Assembly (NCBI GenBank): GCA_007922195.1
Contig: ML682024.1
Coordinates: 11,490,572 to 11,554,571 of the forward strand
Direction of reading: 5' to 3'
Length of the DNA stretch: 64,000 nucleotides
Source of the DNA: Podocnemis expansa
Taxonomy: Eukaryota; Chordata; Testudines; Podocnemididae
In this document: in pieces, positions 1 to 10,422 of the stretch
Layout of the letters: each line of letters starts with the position of its first letter
Numbering within the stretch: the first letter of the stretch is position 1
The notes under the pieces: model-generated
Database searches by the model: none
Seen by the model: only the letters and a program-made list of their open reading frames with translations
What the model was told of the DNA's origin: nothing
Program-made: the position numbers and the translations under genes

Positions 1-340
1 GTTCAGCCAGCGGAATAGTAAGCAGCTGATACCTGTGTAATGTGTCCATCTCTCCTCTGGGGCCTAGTGTGATGTATGGGTGATATTTGCCATAGCACCC
101 AGGGGATCAGGGAGCTCACACCACATTGTAAGACGATGTCATTTCAGTTCCCTCTTTCCGTTTCACCCACCAGCCACTTGGGGTAACATTTCTGAAAGCA
201 CCAGAATGACCCAGAAGCCTAAATCCCATTGAATGTCGGGGCCTTAGTTATGGAGGTATGTTGGAAAATGCTCCTCTTTGTCACTTCCTGAGATGGCTAT
301 GGTCAGCTCATAGCCTAGGGCTGAGATCAGCGTTGCCTAC

Positions 341-430
341 CTTTCTTCACCAGCAGGTAGATCAGAGCAGCCAGCATCAGGACAGAGAGCCCTGCAGTTC
401 CTCCAATGGCCACCAGTGTCCATGGCTTTC
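341..430 (-). CDS. Gene A transmembrane exon of an Ig-superfamily leukocyte receptor
   Basis: This 90-nt exon lies between an acceptor ending TTTTCCTAG (minus strand) and a donor GTAGGC. It starts and ends in phase 1, matching the gene A Ig exon upstream. It encodes a Lys-Pro-Trp entry followed by a hydrophobic helix of about 22 residues rich in Gly, Ala, Leu and Val, ending LLVKK, a typical stop-transfer signal for a type I membrane protein. The helix has no charged residue, unlike gene B, so it is not expected to pair with an ITAM adaptor; an inhibitory or orphan receptor is the likelier reading. The donor implies further cytoplasmic exons beyond the left edge, so ITIMs cannot be judged. 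Strand, spacing and phase link it to the Ig exon at 4563-4850, although a transcript could show otherwise. Confidence 0.7.
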
Positions 431-2489
431 CTAGGAAAACCAGACAAACATGAACAGTTTTGCAGGGGGTCAGCACCCAAGAGTTAATGAAGCAGGGCTC
501 CCTGCAAGGGGGAGTCATACTGACAGCGAGTCACTTCTGGGTCACTGCCAGGACTGTCCCTGCCATGGCTGTGTCCATAGGGGTCTGTCTGTAACCCCTG
601 CTCCTGCTTGGGCAGGCTCCTGATAGCAAAGCCACTGTAAGAGATGTCCAGGGAGTGACGGAGACTCAGAGTAGCCACACCCACGGAGAGAGAAGGTAGA
701 TCAGAGACACAGGGCACATTCAGCATGGGGCAGACATGGGGAAACCAACACATTGGGATGAGAACCTGCAGGGTTATATAGCAGGCACTGTTGTTCCCAG
801 TGTGAAAGGTGGATTTTCCCACCAGTATTTTGCTATGGCTAAACTCCAGCCTGGGTTATTGGAAGGTAGCTTGTTAGGCCCCGATCAAAAAATAGTTAAG
901 TGGTGTTATCTTCCCAGGTCGGAAGACCACAGACAATAACAGGTTATTTTTTTAAAGAAAACTACTGCAAATAACCACAAACCAGTTCAGAGTGGACTCT
1001 GGAAAGTGATAAGAACAGCTGCAGAGCTCATGAGAAAGATCTACTGACCAAGGACAGCAAGTTTCCATGCCAATGGGCAATATGCTAATTTTTGGGGGGT
1101 CCCAGCCATAAAGCCAGGGTTTTGGTCTAGACACATTGGAGAAGCGATAGGTCAGCAGCCTGTCGCATCACCTGCGGATCTGGCCACCCCCAAGGCACTC
1201 CCCGCCATCCATAAGGGAGGCGTTAATCCCCTTGACTGATCACCAAGGAGCCTGCAGTTTTTTCTTTTTGCAGATCTTTTTCTTCTTTTGCATATCCTTT
1301 TCTTTTCTTTTTTTTTTTTTTTTGGATTTTGTTTGTTGTTTTGTTAATTTTTTTTCTTTTCACCTGCTCACCCTGGAATGCAGGGTCAAGGGCCTTGGCA
1401 GATCCAAAGGGGTGGCAGGGGGTGTTCAACCGCTGCAACCAGTCGTGGTGGGCTCAGATTTTTATGACCCAGACAGCCATGATAGGCTGTAAGTTGGTTG
1501 AGCCGATTTTAACACTGGTCTGGTCAAGTGCAGGTCCTTTGAGAAAGCACGCAGTTGGTGGACACCAGACCACTGTGCTGCTGATTAAGGGCCACAGGCA
1601 AGCATTAGAAGCTGCACTGTTGGTCTGCAGCTGATTCTCTAACACTGGGCTGTTCAATCACGCTTCCCCACTTCTCCTAAAGAAACAGATCTGCTGTCTG
1701 CATCTCCGGAGATAACATCCAAATGTGGTAAATATAACCTGGTCAAATTTGGGATTTAAATTGGGAAATATTTTTGGGGTTGTGTGTGTGTATTATTGCT
1801 CCTCTAAACTTACTAACCCCACAGATCAAAATCAAGTTGGTGTTTGTTACCTTTAACTCCTCTCCCACAATCCAAATTGGAAAACTGCAGTGTGAAAGAG
1901 TATGATGGAAGAATAAATCCACTTGTCTTCCCCACCAGGCACCCCAGCTGACCCTTGTAACTCCTAGCCGCAAACAGCCCATGGCTAGCCTCACTAGGCC
2001 GTGACCCATGGTGTCTGGAGAGCAAGGTGGAGAAGCAAGGTGTTTGTGCTGTCCTAGGTTGTGCATGATGTTTCAGTGTGTGTGTGGTAAATAGCAAAGC
2101 TCTTTCGACCACTAATTGTGCTCTATCTCTGTCTCCCATGAACCCCACTCTGCTAAATGGGGTTTTACTTCAGGGTTAGGCACACAGATTGGGATTAGTT
2201 TGTATGAGTTTTAATAAGTGTGATTTAATAGGAATTGCAAGCTTTTTAATTTTAGTAATAGGAATATTAGCATTTAAATAATATTAACGTCTCATTTAAA
2301 CTATTTTCTTTTCTGTAACCCTATTTACCTTAATAAAAGTTACATAAAAAGTGTTTAAACAAAAAACAGTGGCCTGGTCTCTTGCTTCTCGATTAGGGCA
2401 TTCTCTTGCAGTGTGGGGTTTGTACCCCTTGCGCCACACTCCCCCACAACACCCAGGAGCAGCATCCCCATTGGGTTCTTCTCTAGGTC
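431..2489. other. Gene A intron, no coding signal
   Basis: No convincing exon or RNA gene was found on either strand. It contains a T-rich low-complexity patch at about 1257-1355 that produces artefactual Phe/Lys-rich reading frames. Otherwise it looks like unique or ancient intronic sequence. Confidence 0.5.
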
Positions 2490-2560
2490 AGTGGTTCTCA
2501 ACCTTTTTGTGGGTTGTCACACACCTAGCAACATTTCATGGTCCTACAGTACAAACCAGT
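2490..2560 (+). repeat. hAT-like MITE end (CAGTGGTTCTCAA type)
   Basis: The sequence CAGTGGTTCTCAACC is the well-known terminus of many hAT/Charlie-type vertebrate elements. I see no matching inverted end nearby, so it is a partial copy or a chance match with an old element. Confidence 0.4.
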
Positions 2561-2849
2561 CCACCTCTGTGCGGCCAAATCCAGCTATCTCCCTGGCTCT
2601 CCACAACACACATACCATTGTATGGAGACACAGTAATGTGTCTTCCCAGCAGAGTGGTTAAGAATTGTTGCTCCAGGTGGGGCAGAGTGACGGAGATGGG
2701 AAGGAGCTAGGAACTACAGGGGAGTGTGAGCCTATGGGAGCGTGAATGCTGAATGTGGACAATACAGACAGCTTTACAGACCCATTTTCCCAGCCAAGTG
2801 GCCAGAGCTGCATCCTCTGGGCCTTGAGACACCGCTCCAAGCTGGGTTG

Positions 2850-3060
2850 CTAGCTGAACCTTGCTAACTCTAAGGCTCTGGAACAGGCTTCCCAAGGAGG
2901 TTGGGGCATCCATATCAGGGGAGGCTTTTAAAAACAGGTTGGACAAACTCCTGACAGGGATGACATGGAGGTTAAACTGGCCCTGACTCCTTGCATGGAG
3001 GTGGACCAGGTGATCGCTTGAGGTCCTTGCCAGCTTCACATTTATACAACTCTGTAATTA
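2850..3060 (+). mobile_element. CR1 LINE 3' end fragment
   Basis: The plus strand encodes the typical C-terminal CR1 reading (Trp-Asn-Arg-Leu-Pro-Lys-Glu-Val-like) around 2880-2950. A 3' UTR follows with the characteristic 'gaggtccttgccagc' phrase just before the terminus. It is heavily 5'-truncated, and no reverse-transcriptase core remains. Confidence 0.6.
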
Positions 3061-4562
3061 TACTCCCAGCAACGCTTTGCCTAGCCAGTAGGAAGGGCTC
3101 TGCTGGAGCAGCACTGAACATGTCTCCAAGCCCAACTCTCATTGCTATTTCTCTAGCATGGCAGTGTGCCAGAGCTGTGCTGCCTGGTGGGAAGGTAAGC
3201 TGGTCAGGACCAGGCCTGAAAAAGCTCAGCCCCAGAGCTGGTTAAAAAATTAAGTTTTGTTTTCAGCAGAAAATGTTTATGAAAAAGAAAACAATTGTTC
3301 GTTTTTGTCAACATTTTTGGTGGGAAAATTTCAACTTTGTACCAAACACTGAAAATGTTATTTGCTTTTTCTTTCCAGGCATCACGGTGAAACAGCAAAC
3401 TTGCAACCAAAAACTTAACTATTTTCAGTTTTTGATTTACTAACCAAAAAAAACCAGAAAAATTTTCAAAGAATAGTTGAATTTTGCCACAAAACTTCAT
3501 ATGATTAAAAATTCTATTTTGAAAACCATTACTGACATCTTTCCTAATAGTTTGCTTGAGTAGCCCACCCCTCAGGCTAGCCCTGGAAGACAGTGTCAGC
3601 TGGCAGCTGCTGGCTGAGAGGCAGAGGAGCTGGAGGGAGAAAAATCTATACTCTCCTGCATCCCCAGCACCCCCTGCTTCCATTTGCTCTGGACTCCCTC
3701 AAACACTCTGGGGCGGGTTACAGGGAAGTGCTCAGCTTGGACTCCTCAAGGAGAAAAAGAAAACAAGAAGATACCTTCTAGCTCAGCATGTTGGTGAAAT
3801 ACTCAGTTAATGCCTCATATGCAGCCTGAAGAACTCAGTGGAAATCTTCACACTACTTTCTAGGGGTTGGAAATCTGGCCATTAGTGAATACAAATTATT
3901 TACCCTCAAGATCTGATTTTTCCTCAGAGCTGCTGCTATTGCTGTGAACAGTGTCAGTGGAGTTAACACTCCTGTCTGGGAAATAAACACACAACATATC
4001 ACAAAATTTTGGCCCCTTTTACCCAGATCTGTAGATACAGTGAAACAGCTAGGCAATAACTCCCAGACTTCATCCCTCCAAGGCAATTCTGACATCAGCG
4101 AGCTGGGACAAATTAGTGTCACTGTGCTGGGATCAATGGGCCAGCTCTACAGCAGACGTAAAACTGCTTATTTGGAATATGTGGACCAGATCCCCAGCTA
4201 GTGTAACAATAACAATCATGAATAACGATACACTAGGACCTGAAGGCCAAATCCAGGTCTGGTGTCATTTTGTGGGGAACTTTACAGGCATAATAAATGT
4301 CCATCTGTACTCCAAAATCAAAATATCATGGTCTGTCAGACAAGCAAACAGTTCAAGGGATGGGGTTGTAAAATGGAGTAACAAATCTAAGAGGCTGCAC
4401 ACAATCTTGAGCCTCTTCGGCAGTGATCACAGCTCACTACCCACCTTGTCATTAAGAGGTTCCTGTGGCAGATGGCCACATAATGTTACAATGCCTGATT
4501 CCAGCCAGTTCTTCCTTTCTCCCCCTCTCCCCCCCAAATTGTGCTGGGGTCCAGCAACTCAC
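3061..4562. other. Gene A intron, no confident feature
   Basis: AT-rich sequence with only short chance reading frames. A possible degenerate linker exon at 3898-3935 (minus strand) was considered and rejected because its phase does not fit. Nothing else stands out. Confidence 0.4.
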
Positions 4563-4850
4563 CTGGTATATGCAGAGTCTGGGGGAGACTGAGACGAGAA
4601 TTCTTCACCTGGTTCTGGTCATTCTTGTACTGATACATACATCGAAACTGGCCTGAGCTCTGCACAGAGATGACATAGCCATACAATGTGTGGCCTGGCA
4701 AGGCCTTTTGGGTGGCTATTCCTTTGCCATCCTGACAGAATATAACTAGAGTAGCTAAACTGTTTGGATGAAGGGAACACTGAGCCAAAACAGAGTCTCC
4801 TACCTGAGCTGAAGAGGAGTTCAGAGACAGAGTAGGAGAAGGAAAGTCAC
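4563..4850 (-). CDS. Gene A Ig-like domain exon
   Basis: This 288-nt exon has acceptor TTTGTTGCAG before 4850 and donor GTGAGTTG after 4563, phase 1 at both ends. It encodes one C2/V-like Ig domain of about 96 residues. It opens with Gly-Asp-Phe-Pro-Ser-Pro, then has the B-strand cysteine (VLAQCSL), the C-strand signature IFCQDGKGI and the F-strand cysteine in FRCMYQYK. It ends ...LHIP(G), where the next domain or stalk would join. The Cys pair, the C-x-YQ pattern and phase-1 borders are hallmarks of leukocyte-receptor-complex Ig exons. It is clearly homologous to the Ig exons at 23279 and 58707 (shared FC-x-DGK and NQ-x-x-NS segments). Ligand and exact orthologue are unknown. No stop or frameshift is present, so it may be functional. 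Confidence 0.82.
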
Positions 4851-4859
4851 CTGCAACAA

Positions 4860-5390
4860 AAAGGAGATGTTAAAACATGTCTCTGAGAGGAAAGTAGGGA
4901 TTTGTCTTCACTGCAGCATTAACTCAAGTTATAAGTCCAGTGTTGCCCCTAACTTGAGGCCTGTTCACATACAAATCCCTTAACCCAAGTTCAGTTGTGC
5001 TCTTAATGCGATTTGACCACCCCAAGAGAAGATAAAGCCTAAAAGTACAGGGAGATCAACTCATCAGCTGGCAACACAGCCCCTCTGTAGAATGGATCTA
5101 AGCTTGCGCCATTTGAATGTCACTAGCCCTCCTGTGCCTTCCCACAATTCCCCTCATGTGCCCAGAAAAAACAGACAAGTTCTCCCATTATTCAGCTTTA
5201 AGCGCCATAGGATATGACCCTAGATCCCATAGTCCTACAAGTGAGTGAGTGCAGAGTCTGCACAGGCACAGCAGCACAGCGGTTCTCACACTAGCTCAGC
5301 AAACTCCAAGAAGTAACTGGAGTGCTCATAATTTGAAGTAACACTGCAGGGAAGGCAAACCCTGGCAAGGACCTAAGTGTTACTGATGAA
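4860..5390. other. Gene A intron, no feature
   Basis: Intron between the leader and Ig exons, immediately 5' of the Ig exon on the minus strand. I see no exon, RNA gene or repeat that I can name with confidence. Confidence 0.4.
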
Positions 5391-5391
5391 T

Positions 5392-7770
5392 TAGAATCAT
5401 AGAATCATAGGGTTGAAAGGGACCTCATAGGTCATTTAGTCCAACCCCCTGCCAGAGGCAGGACCTCTCCCTCTAAACCATCCCAGTCATGGTTTTGTCC
5501 AGCCAGGCCTTAAACACCTCCATAGATGGAGACTCCACCACCTCCCTTGGCAGCTCATTCCAAGACTTCACCACTCTGCTCGTAAAAAAGTTTTTTCTAA
5601 TATCCAGCCTCGACCTCCCTAACCGTAACTTGAGACCATTGGTCCTCGTTCTCTCCTCTGTTATTACCGAGAACAGTCGAGCTCTGTCTTCCTTAGAGCA
5701 TCCCTTCAAGTAGTTGAGGGTTGCTATCAAATCCCCCCTCAATCTTCTCTTCTGCAGACTAAATAAGCCTAATGCTTTCAGTCTATCCTCATAGGGCTTG
5801 TGCTCCAGCCCTTTAATCATTTTGGTTGCCCTCCTCTGAACTCTCTCTAGCATGTCCCTGTCCTTTTTGTAGTGGGGAGCCCAAAACTGAACACAGTATT
5901 CTAGATGTGGCCTCACCAGTGCAGAATAGAGGGGAATGATCACATCCCTTGATCTGCTGGTAATACTTCTTTTGATGCAGCCCAGTATGCCATTGGCCTT
6001 TTTGGCAGCAAGAGCACACTGCTGACTCATATCTAGCTTCCCATCCACCATGACCCCCAGGTCATTTTCTACACTGCTGCTACTTAGCTGAATGTTTCCC
6101 AGCCTGTAGCGGTGCATGGGGTTTTTTCGTCCCACGAGCAGGCTTTTACACTTGTCCTTATTGAAGCTCATAAGATTTCTATTGGCCCACTGTTCCAATT
6201 TATCTAGGTCTCCCTGAATCCTGTCCTTGCCCTCCAACGTGTCTACTGGTCCCCCCAGCTTGGTGTCATCCGCAAACTTACTGAGAGTGCAGTCTATTCC
6301 ATCATCCAGATCATTGATGAAAATGTTGAACAGAACCGGCCCCAGGACCGACCCCTGGGGCACACCACTCGTGACTGGCTGCCAGCTAGACATGGAACCA
6401 TCGATTCCTACACGCTGAAACAGTTGATCTAGCCAGTTTTCTATCCACCTTATAGTCCACCTATCCAATCCATACTTCCTTAATTTGCCAATGAGAATGC
6501 TGTGAGAAACTGTATCAAAAGCCTTGCTAAAATCAAGCTATATCACATCAACGGTTGTTCCTGCATCCAGAAAACCAGTCATCTGATCATAGAAGGAGAT
6601 GAGATTGGTCAGGCATGATTTACCCTTGGTAAATCCATGCTGACTGTTCCTGATCACTTTATTTTCCTCTAAGTGTTTGAGGATGGATTCTTTGAGAATC
6701 TGCTCCATAATTTTTCCAGGGATTGAGGTGAGGCTGACTGGTCTAATTCCCCGGATCCTCCTTTTTCCCTTTTTTGAAAATAGGCACTACATTTGCTTTT
6801 TTCCAATCCTCTGGCACCTCCCCTGTTCTCCATGAGTTTTGAAAGATAACGGCCAGCGGTGCTGCTATCTCATTGGCCAATTCCCTTAGCACTCTTGGAT
6901 GCAGTTCGTCCTGCCCCATGGACTTGTGCACACCCAGCTTCTTTAAGCAGTCCCTAACCTGACCTTCCGTCACCAAGGGCCTGTCTTCTTCTCTCCCATC
7001 TGCCACACCCATGGTAGTGGGCTGGGAGCTGACCCTGCCTGTGAAAACTGAAGCAAAAAATGCATTGAGCACTTCAGCTTTTTCCTCATCCTCTGTCACA
7101 AGGATGCCTGCCCTATTCAGCAAGGGGCCTACACCATCCCTGATCCTCTTCTTGTTACTAACATACTTGTAGAACCCCTTCTTGTTATCCTTTACATCCC
7201 TCGCTAGCCGCAACTCCATTTGTCCTTTGGCCTTTCTGATTTTATCCCTGCAGTCCTAGCAATATCTTTATATGCCTCCTTGGTCATCTGACCAAGCTTC
7301 CACTTCCTGTAAGCTTCCTTTTTATGTTTAAGCTCAGAGCAGAGTTCTCTGCTAAGCCATTCTGGCTGCCTCACATGTTTGTTCTTTCTCCTAATTGGAA
7401 TGGCAACTTCCTGTGCCTTTAGCAGGGTTTCTTTAAAATATAACCAACTCTCTTGGACTACTTTGCCCTTCACATTAGCTTCCCAAGGGATCCTGCCCAT
7501 CAGTTCCCTGAGGGAGCCAAAATCTGCTTATTTGAAGTCCAGGGTTTTTGTTTTGCTTCTTTCCTTCCTTCCTTTAATCAGCATCCTGAACTCAACCATG
7601 TCATGGTCGCTACTGCCTAGCTTGCCATTTACCTCTATGTCCCTGATCAATTCTTCCCTGTTTGTGAGCAGCAGGTCGAGCGGTGCAAGGTCCCTAGTTG
7701 GTTCCTCTAGCATTTGTACTAGAAAGTTGTCGCCAACATTCTCTAAAAACTTCCTGGATTGCCCATTAGA
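5392..7770 (-). mobile_element. CR1 LINE, 5'-truncated, in gene A intron
   Basis: A minus-strand CR1 (chicken repeat 1) LINE of about 2.4 kb. Its 3' terminus is the diagnostic short direct repeat (ATGATTCT units, seen as TAGAATCATAGAATCAT at 5392-5408). Domains read from high to low coordinates: the end of the APE endonuclease with a conserved SDH motif (about 7600-7620), a linker, the reverse-transcriptase fingers, the catalytic FADD box ([11 protein letters not shown], near 6280) and the C-terminal domain to about 5475. The frame is broken by stops and shifts between about 6470 and 6745 and again near 7200-7530, so it is dead. The 5' part, including most of the endonuclease, is missing, as is usual for incomplete reverse transcription. 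Confidence 0.9.
5473..6468 (-). pseudogene. CR1 reverse transcriptase, C-terminal half
   Basis: A 331-codon open stretch covering RT motif B ([19 protein letters not shown]), motif C (FADD, catalytic aspartates intact), the thumb and the conserved CR1 C-terminus ([10 protein letters not shown]). It is the longest surviving part of ORF2 of the CR1 at 5392-7770. The upstream RT portion lies in other frames at 6743-7219 and 7204-7500. Good residue conservation suggests a moderately young insertion, but the element cannot move by itself. Confidence 0.85.
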
Positions 7771-9256
7771 TGCGATACAGACTCAGCTATGCAAAGAGAC
7801 ATCTTTCTTCCCATTGGAATTAAAATAAATTAAGAACAATGCATGATTTAAGACCCATTCCTTCTAGCACAGTGCCCTGCTCTCAGTAATACTCTCTGGT
7901 ATTAGCACCAACTCTCCATAGCTTTACATGTGGAAAGTTTGTTCAATATGTATCTCAGTGACACTGGACAAGGTGTTCACCTGCTATAAATCAACCCCGC
8001 TCCTTTGGAGTCAGCAGAGTATCTGGTCCAAGGGTGCTTCACTTTCAGTAATGTTTATAGTCTGTCACTTTGAGAAGTTCCATCAACACTGTGAACAAGA
8101 GGATTTCAGGAAGGAATCATGCAAGAGGCACTTCCCTCCCAACTCCCTCCAGCCCTTCCATTGCCATTTTCCCAGGTTTCACTCCTCTTTATGTCTCCCC
8201 TTCTTCCCTCTGTGTTCTCACTCACCTGGAGAGCTGCAGGAATCCTGGCCTATGACCCCGGCACCTGCACCAGACAGCAAGAGAGGCCAATATCAATACA
8301 AATATCACAATATAAGGTATGAGCTTCAACTGGTGTATATGGGCACATTGCACCCACAACGGGAGGTGGGGCTGCACAGATTTCCATCACCTGGGAACTG
8401 GTTCATTGTACATTACAACCCCTGTGACACAACAACTGTCATGGAATTGCTAGAATAATGTAGACCCATTTATTAGCTGGATTACTCTGAATGCTACACA
8501 GATAGAGATTGTGGCAGTAGTAAATCAGCTTTGCTGTCTAAACCCATAGAGCTGAAAGTAGCTATGTAGAGTTCCTGCTAAGGGTCTGAGACTCTTCTAC
8601 ATCTCCAAGTTTCAGAGCCTGCCTGAGAGCAAACATCTACACTGCTACTTTTAGCCTCATAGTTTGAGTGCCATGAGCCCACATCTGTAGCTTCAGGCTC
8701 TAAAACTCGCTGCCCTGTGGGTCATTTTCTGCCATGTAGACACTATCAACTCCAAAACCTTCTCTTGCTGTTTCCTTTGTCTTCTATATTACTTGTGCAC
8801 ATAGGCTCCTATTTCTAGCTCCATCAAGGGGTATGCTGGGCATTATGATCCAAATCCCTTACTCAGCTTTGAAAATCTCAGCTATAGGGATCAATGTATG
8901 TTATCATAATTGCAAACATTTAATACATCCCCCTGGGGAGACCTTATCTGCATTGCAGACCAGGGAATTGTTACAAATATCTCACAAGATTAAACATTTT
9001 CTCTGCCACATCTCAGGAAACTTGTGCCAGGAATTTATCCCCTCCTCATTCCACCTGCACCATGTGCCTCTCAGTGACCTATCCCCATGTAACAGCCGCT
9101 CCTGCTATTACCCATTTGGGATGGTCACTCTCTCACAGGCTGGTTCCCATGTCCCCCTGGCCCAGGCAGAGACAACACCCTGCCTTTCCCCCTGCTCCCC
9201 ACAGACCAGACATCCTTCCCCAAGCCCATGACAGGGAGCCCTCCCCAAACTCACAG
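7771..9256. other. Gene A introns around mini-exon 2
   Basis: Apart from mini-exon 2 (8226-8264) I see no coding feature. The open frame at 7928-8458 on the plus strand has no domain and runs antisense over the mini-exon, so it is a chance frame. Confidence 0.4.
8226..8264 (-). CDS. Gene A leader mini-exon 2
   Basis: This 39-nt exon on the minus strand lies between acceptor CTGGTGCAG and donor GTGAGTGAG, phase 1 in and out. It encodes the end of the signal peptide and first mature residues (VIGQDSCSSP). It has the same length and clear sequence similarity to leader mini-exon 2 of gene B at 23050-23088; both share GGCCAGGA and TGCAGCTCTC. A tiny second leader exon is the classic architecture of leukocyte-receptor-complex genes. 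This matching pair is the best evidence that genes A and B are paralogues in opposite orientation. Confidence 0.72.
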
Positions 9257-9278
9257 AAAAGCCACAGCAGGATCATGG
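9257..9278 (-). CDS. Gene A leader exon 1 (start codon)
   Basis: On the minus strand an ATG at 9278 opens Met-Ile-Leu-Leu-Trp-Leu-Phe, then a donor GTGAGTTTGG gives a phase-1 junction. Joined conceptually to mini-exon 2, it forms a short hydrophobic signal sequence. Only seven full codons precede the junction, which is short for a signal peptide. The frame stays open upstream, but I saw no better ATG there. Exon identity rests on hydrophobicity, donor quality, phase and position before mini-exon 2. Confidence 0.55.
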
Positions 9279-9564
9279 AGAGTACGAGCCAGTGACTGAG
9301 TTGGGCGTCCCTACAGCAGCATCTAGGTCTCTGTAGAGAAGCCAGCTTGGCTCTTTGCCTGGGGTGGAGAGCAGAGGAACTGAGCTGTGGGCTCTATTAG
9401 TGTGTATTGGAGCGGCCCTGACGTGTATCTGTGGCTGGGGCGGGGGGGAGCGTTTCTCACTGAGACGAGACTGGAAATGTCTTTCAGACACTTCTCCTGT
9501 GGGGCTTGGGGTGGGCTGTGTCTGGGTGTGTCAGAAATGAAGCTTCCCCAGACACAAACCTCTC

Positions 9565-9690
9565 TTGTCTAACAGGCGTCCTTGGTGTGACAGGAGCAGG
9601 GTCCCTTGAGTGTGCAAGTGCAGGCTCTCTCAGGCATGATAGATGTAGGGTTCCTGGGTGTGACAGGCACAGCGTCCGCAGGTGTGACAG
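9565..9690. repeat. Degenerate short tandem repeat, unit about 25 bp
   Basis: Successive segments share GGTGTGACAGG-x-GCAGxGTCC-like cores (for example near 9590, 9640, 9660 and 9680). The array is short and diverged, lying just 5' of the gene A leader exon on the minus strand. Confidence 0.45.
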
Positions 9691-9904
9691 ATGACCAGTG
9701 TCTCTCCAGGCCTACTTAGAGGAACAGCCTGCATCTCCTACTGTCCATGAAGTGCAGCCCCGCAGACCCACCTACTGGTAGACCTCACCACACCCACCAC
9801 GCCCAGTTGTGCCACTTGCTACATTGCTGAGATGGGGATCAAATAATTGAGAACATGCTCTTCAGTCTAACAGAGAAAGGCCTAACAGGATTCAATGGCT
9901 CTAG

Positions 9905-10080
9905 GCTGAAGCTAGACTGCAAATGAGGCATACATTTCTAATGGGGAGAGCGATTAACTGCTGGAGGAATTTACCCAAGGTCATGGTGGAATTTCCATCC
10001 TGGAAAATTGCTAAATCCAGAATGGATGTTTCTTTAACAGACCTGCTCTAGGAAGTATTTGGGGCAGTTCTCTGGCCAAC
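9905..10080 (+). mobile_element. CR1-like LINE 3' terminal fragment
   Basis: The phrases for 'ggaggaatttacccaaggtc', 'tggtggaatttccatc', 'tggatgtttctttaacagac' and 'ctgctctaggaagtatttgg' are in the order usual for an old CR1/L3-like 3' end. No domain remains. Confidence 0.5.
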
Positions 10081-10422
10081 TGAGGTATATGTTAATAAGT
10101 ATAACATAATTACTATACTAACATAGAGGATAAGTACACACCAGTAGTATAAAGGTGAGGAAGTTAAGATGTGGTAAATGAGGAAAGAGCTGGGCACACA
10201 GATGAATGGAGACCTCCAAGCCCTATAAAACACCTGGAATCATATATACTCATTGGAATCCTTCATCGTCTGCTAGAGTCAGAGTCCAGTCCATCTCCAC
10301 CCTTACGCTCTCCCCAAGGATACAGCGAGTATAGACCTGTGGTGTGGCAGGCAGTCCCCGGAGTGTTGTATTACATCATTTGACTTGTTTGGGTTGTTTC
10401 ACTTATTGCACCAATTATTATA

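Noticed and set aside
1..330. Cytoplasmic tail exon with ITIM for gene A
   Set aside because: Scanned the minus strand for a Y-x-x-L/V/I context with splice sites; none convincing in this short stretch.
3898..3935. Possible gene A linker exon (minus strand, acceptor GTTCACAG, donor GTAAAT)
   Set aside because: Length 37-38 nt does not keep the phase-1 to phase-1 pattern; the acidic reading NSSSSEEKSDLE is attractive but out of phase.
7928..8458. 176-codon plus-strand frame
   Set aside because: No domain, runs antisense over the gene A mini-exon; chance frame.
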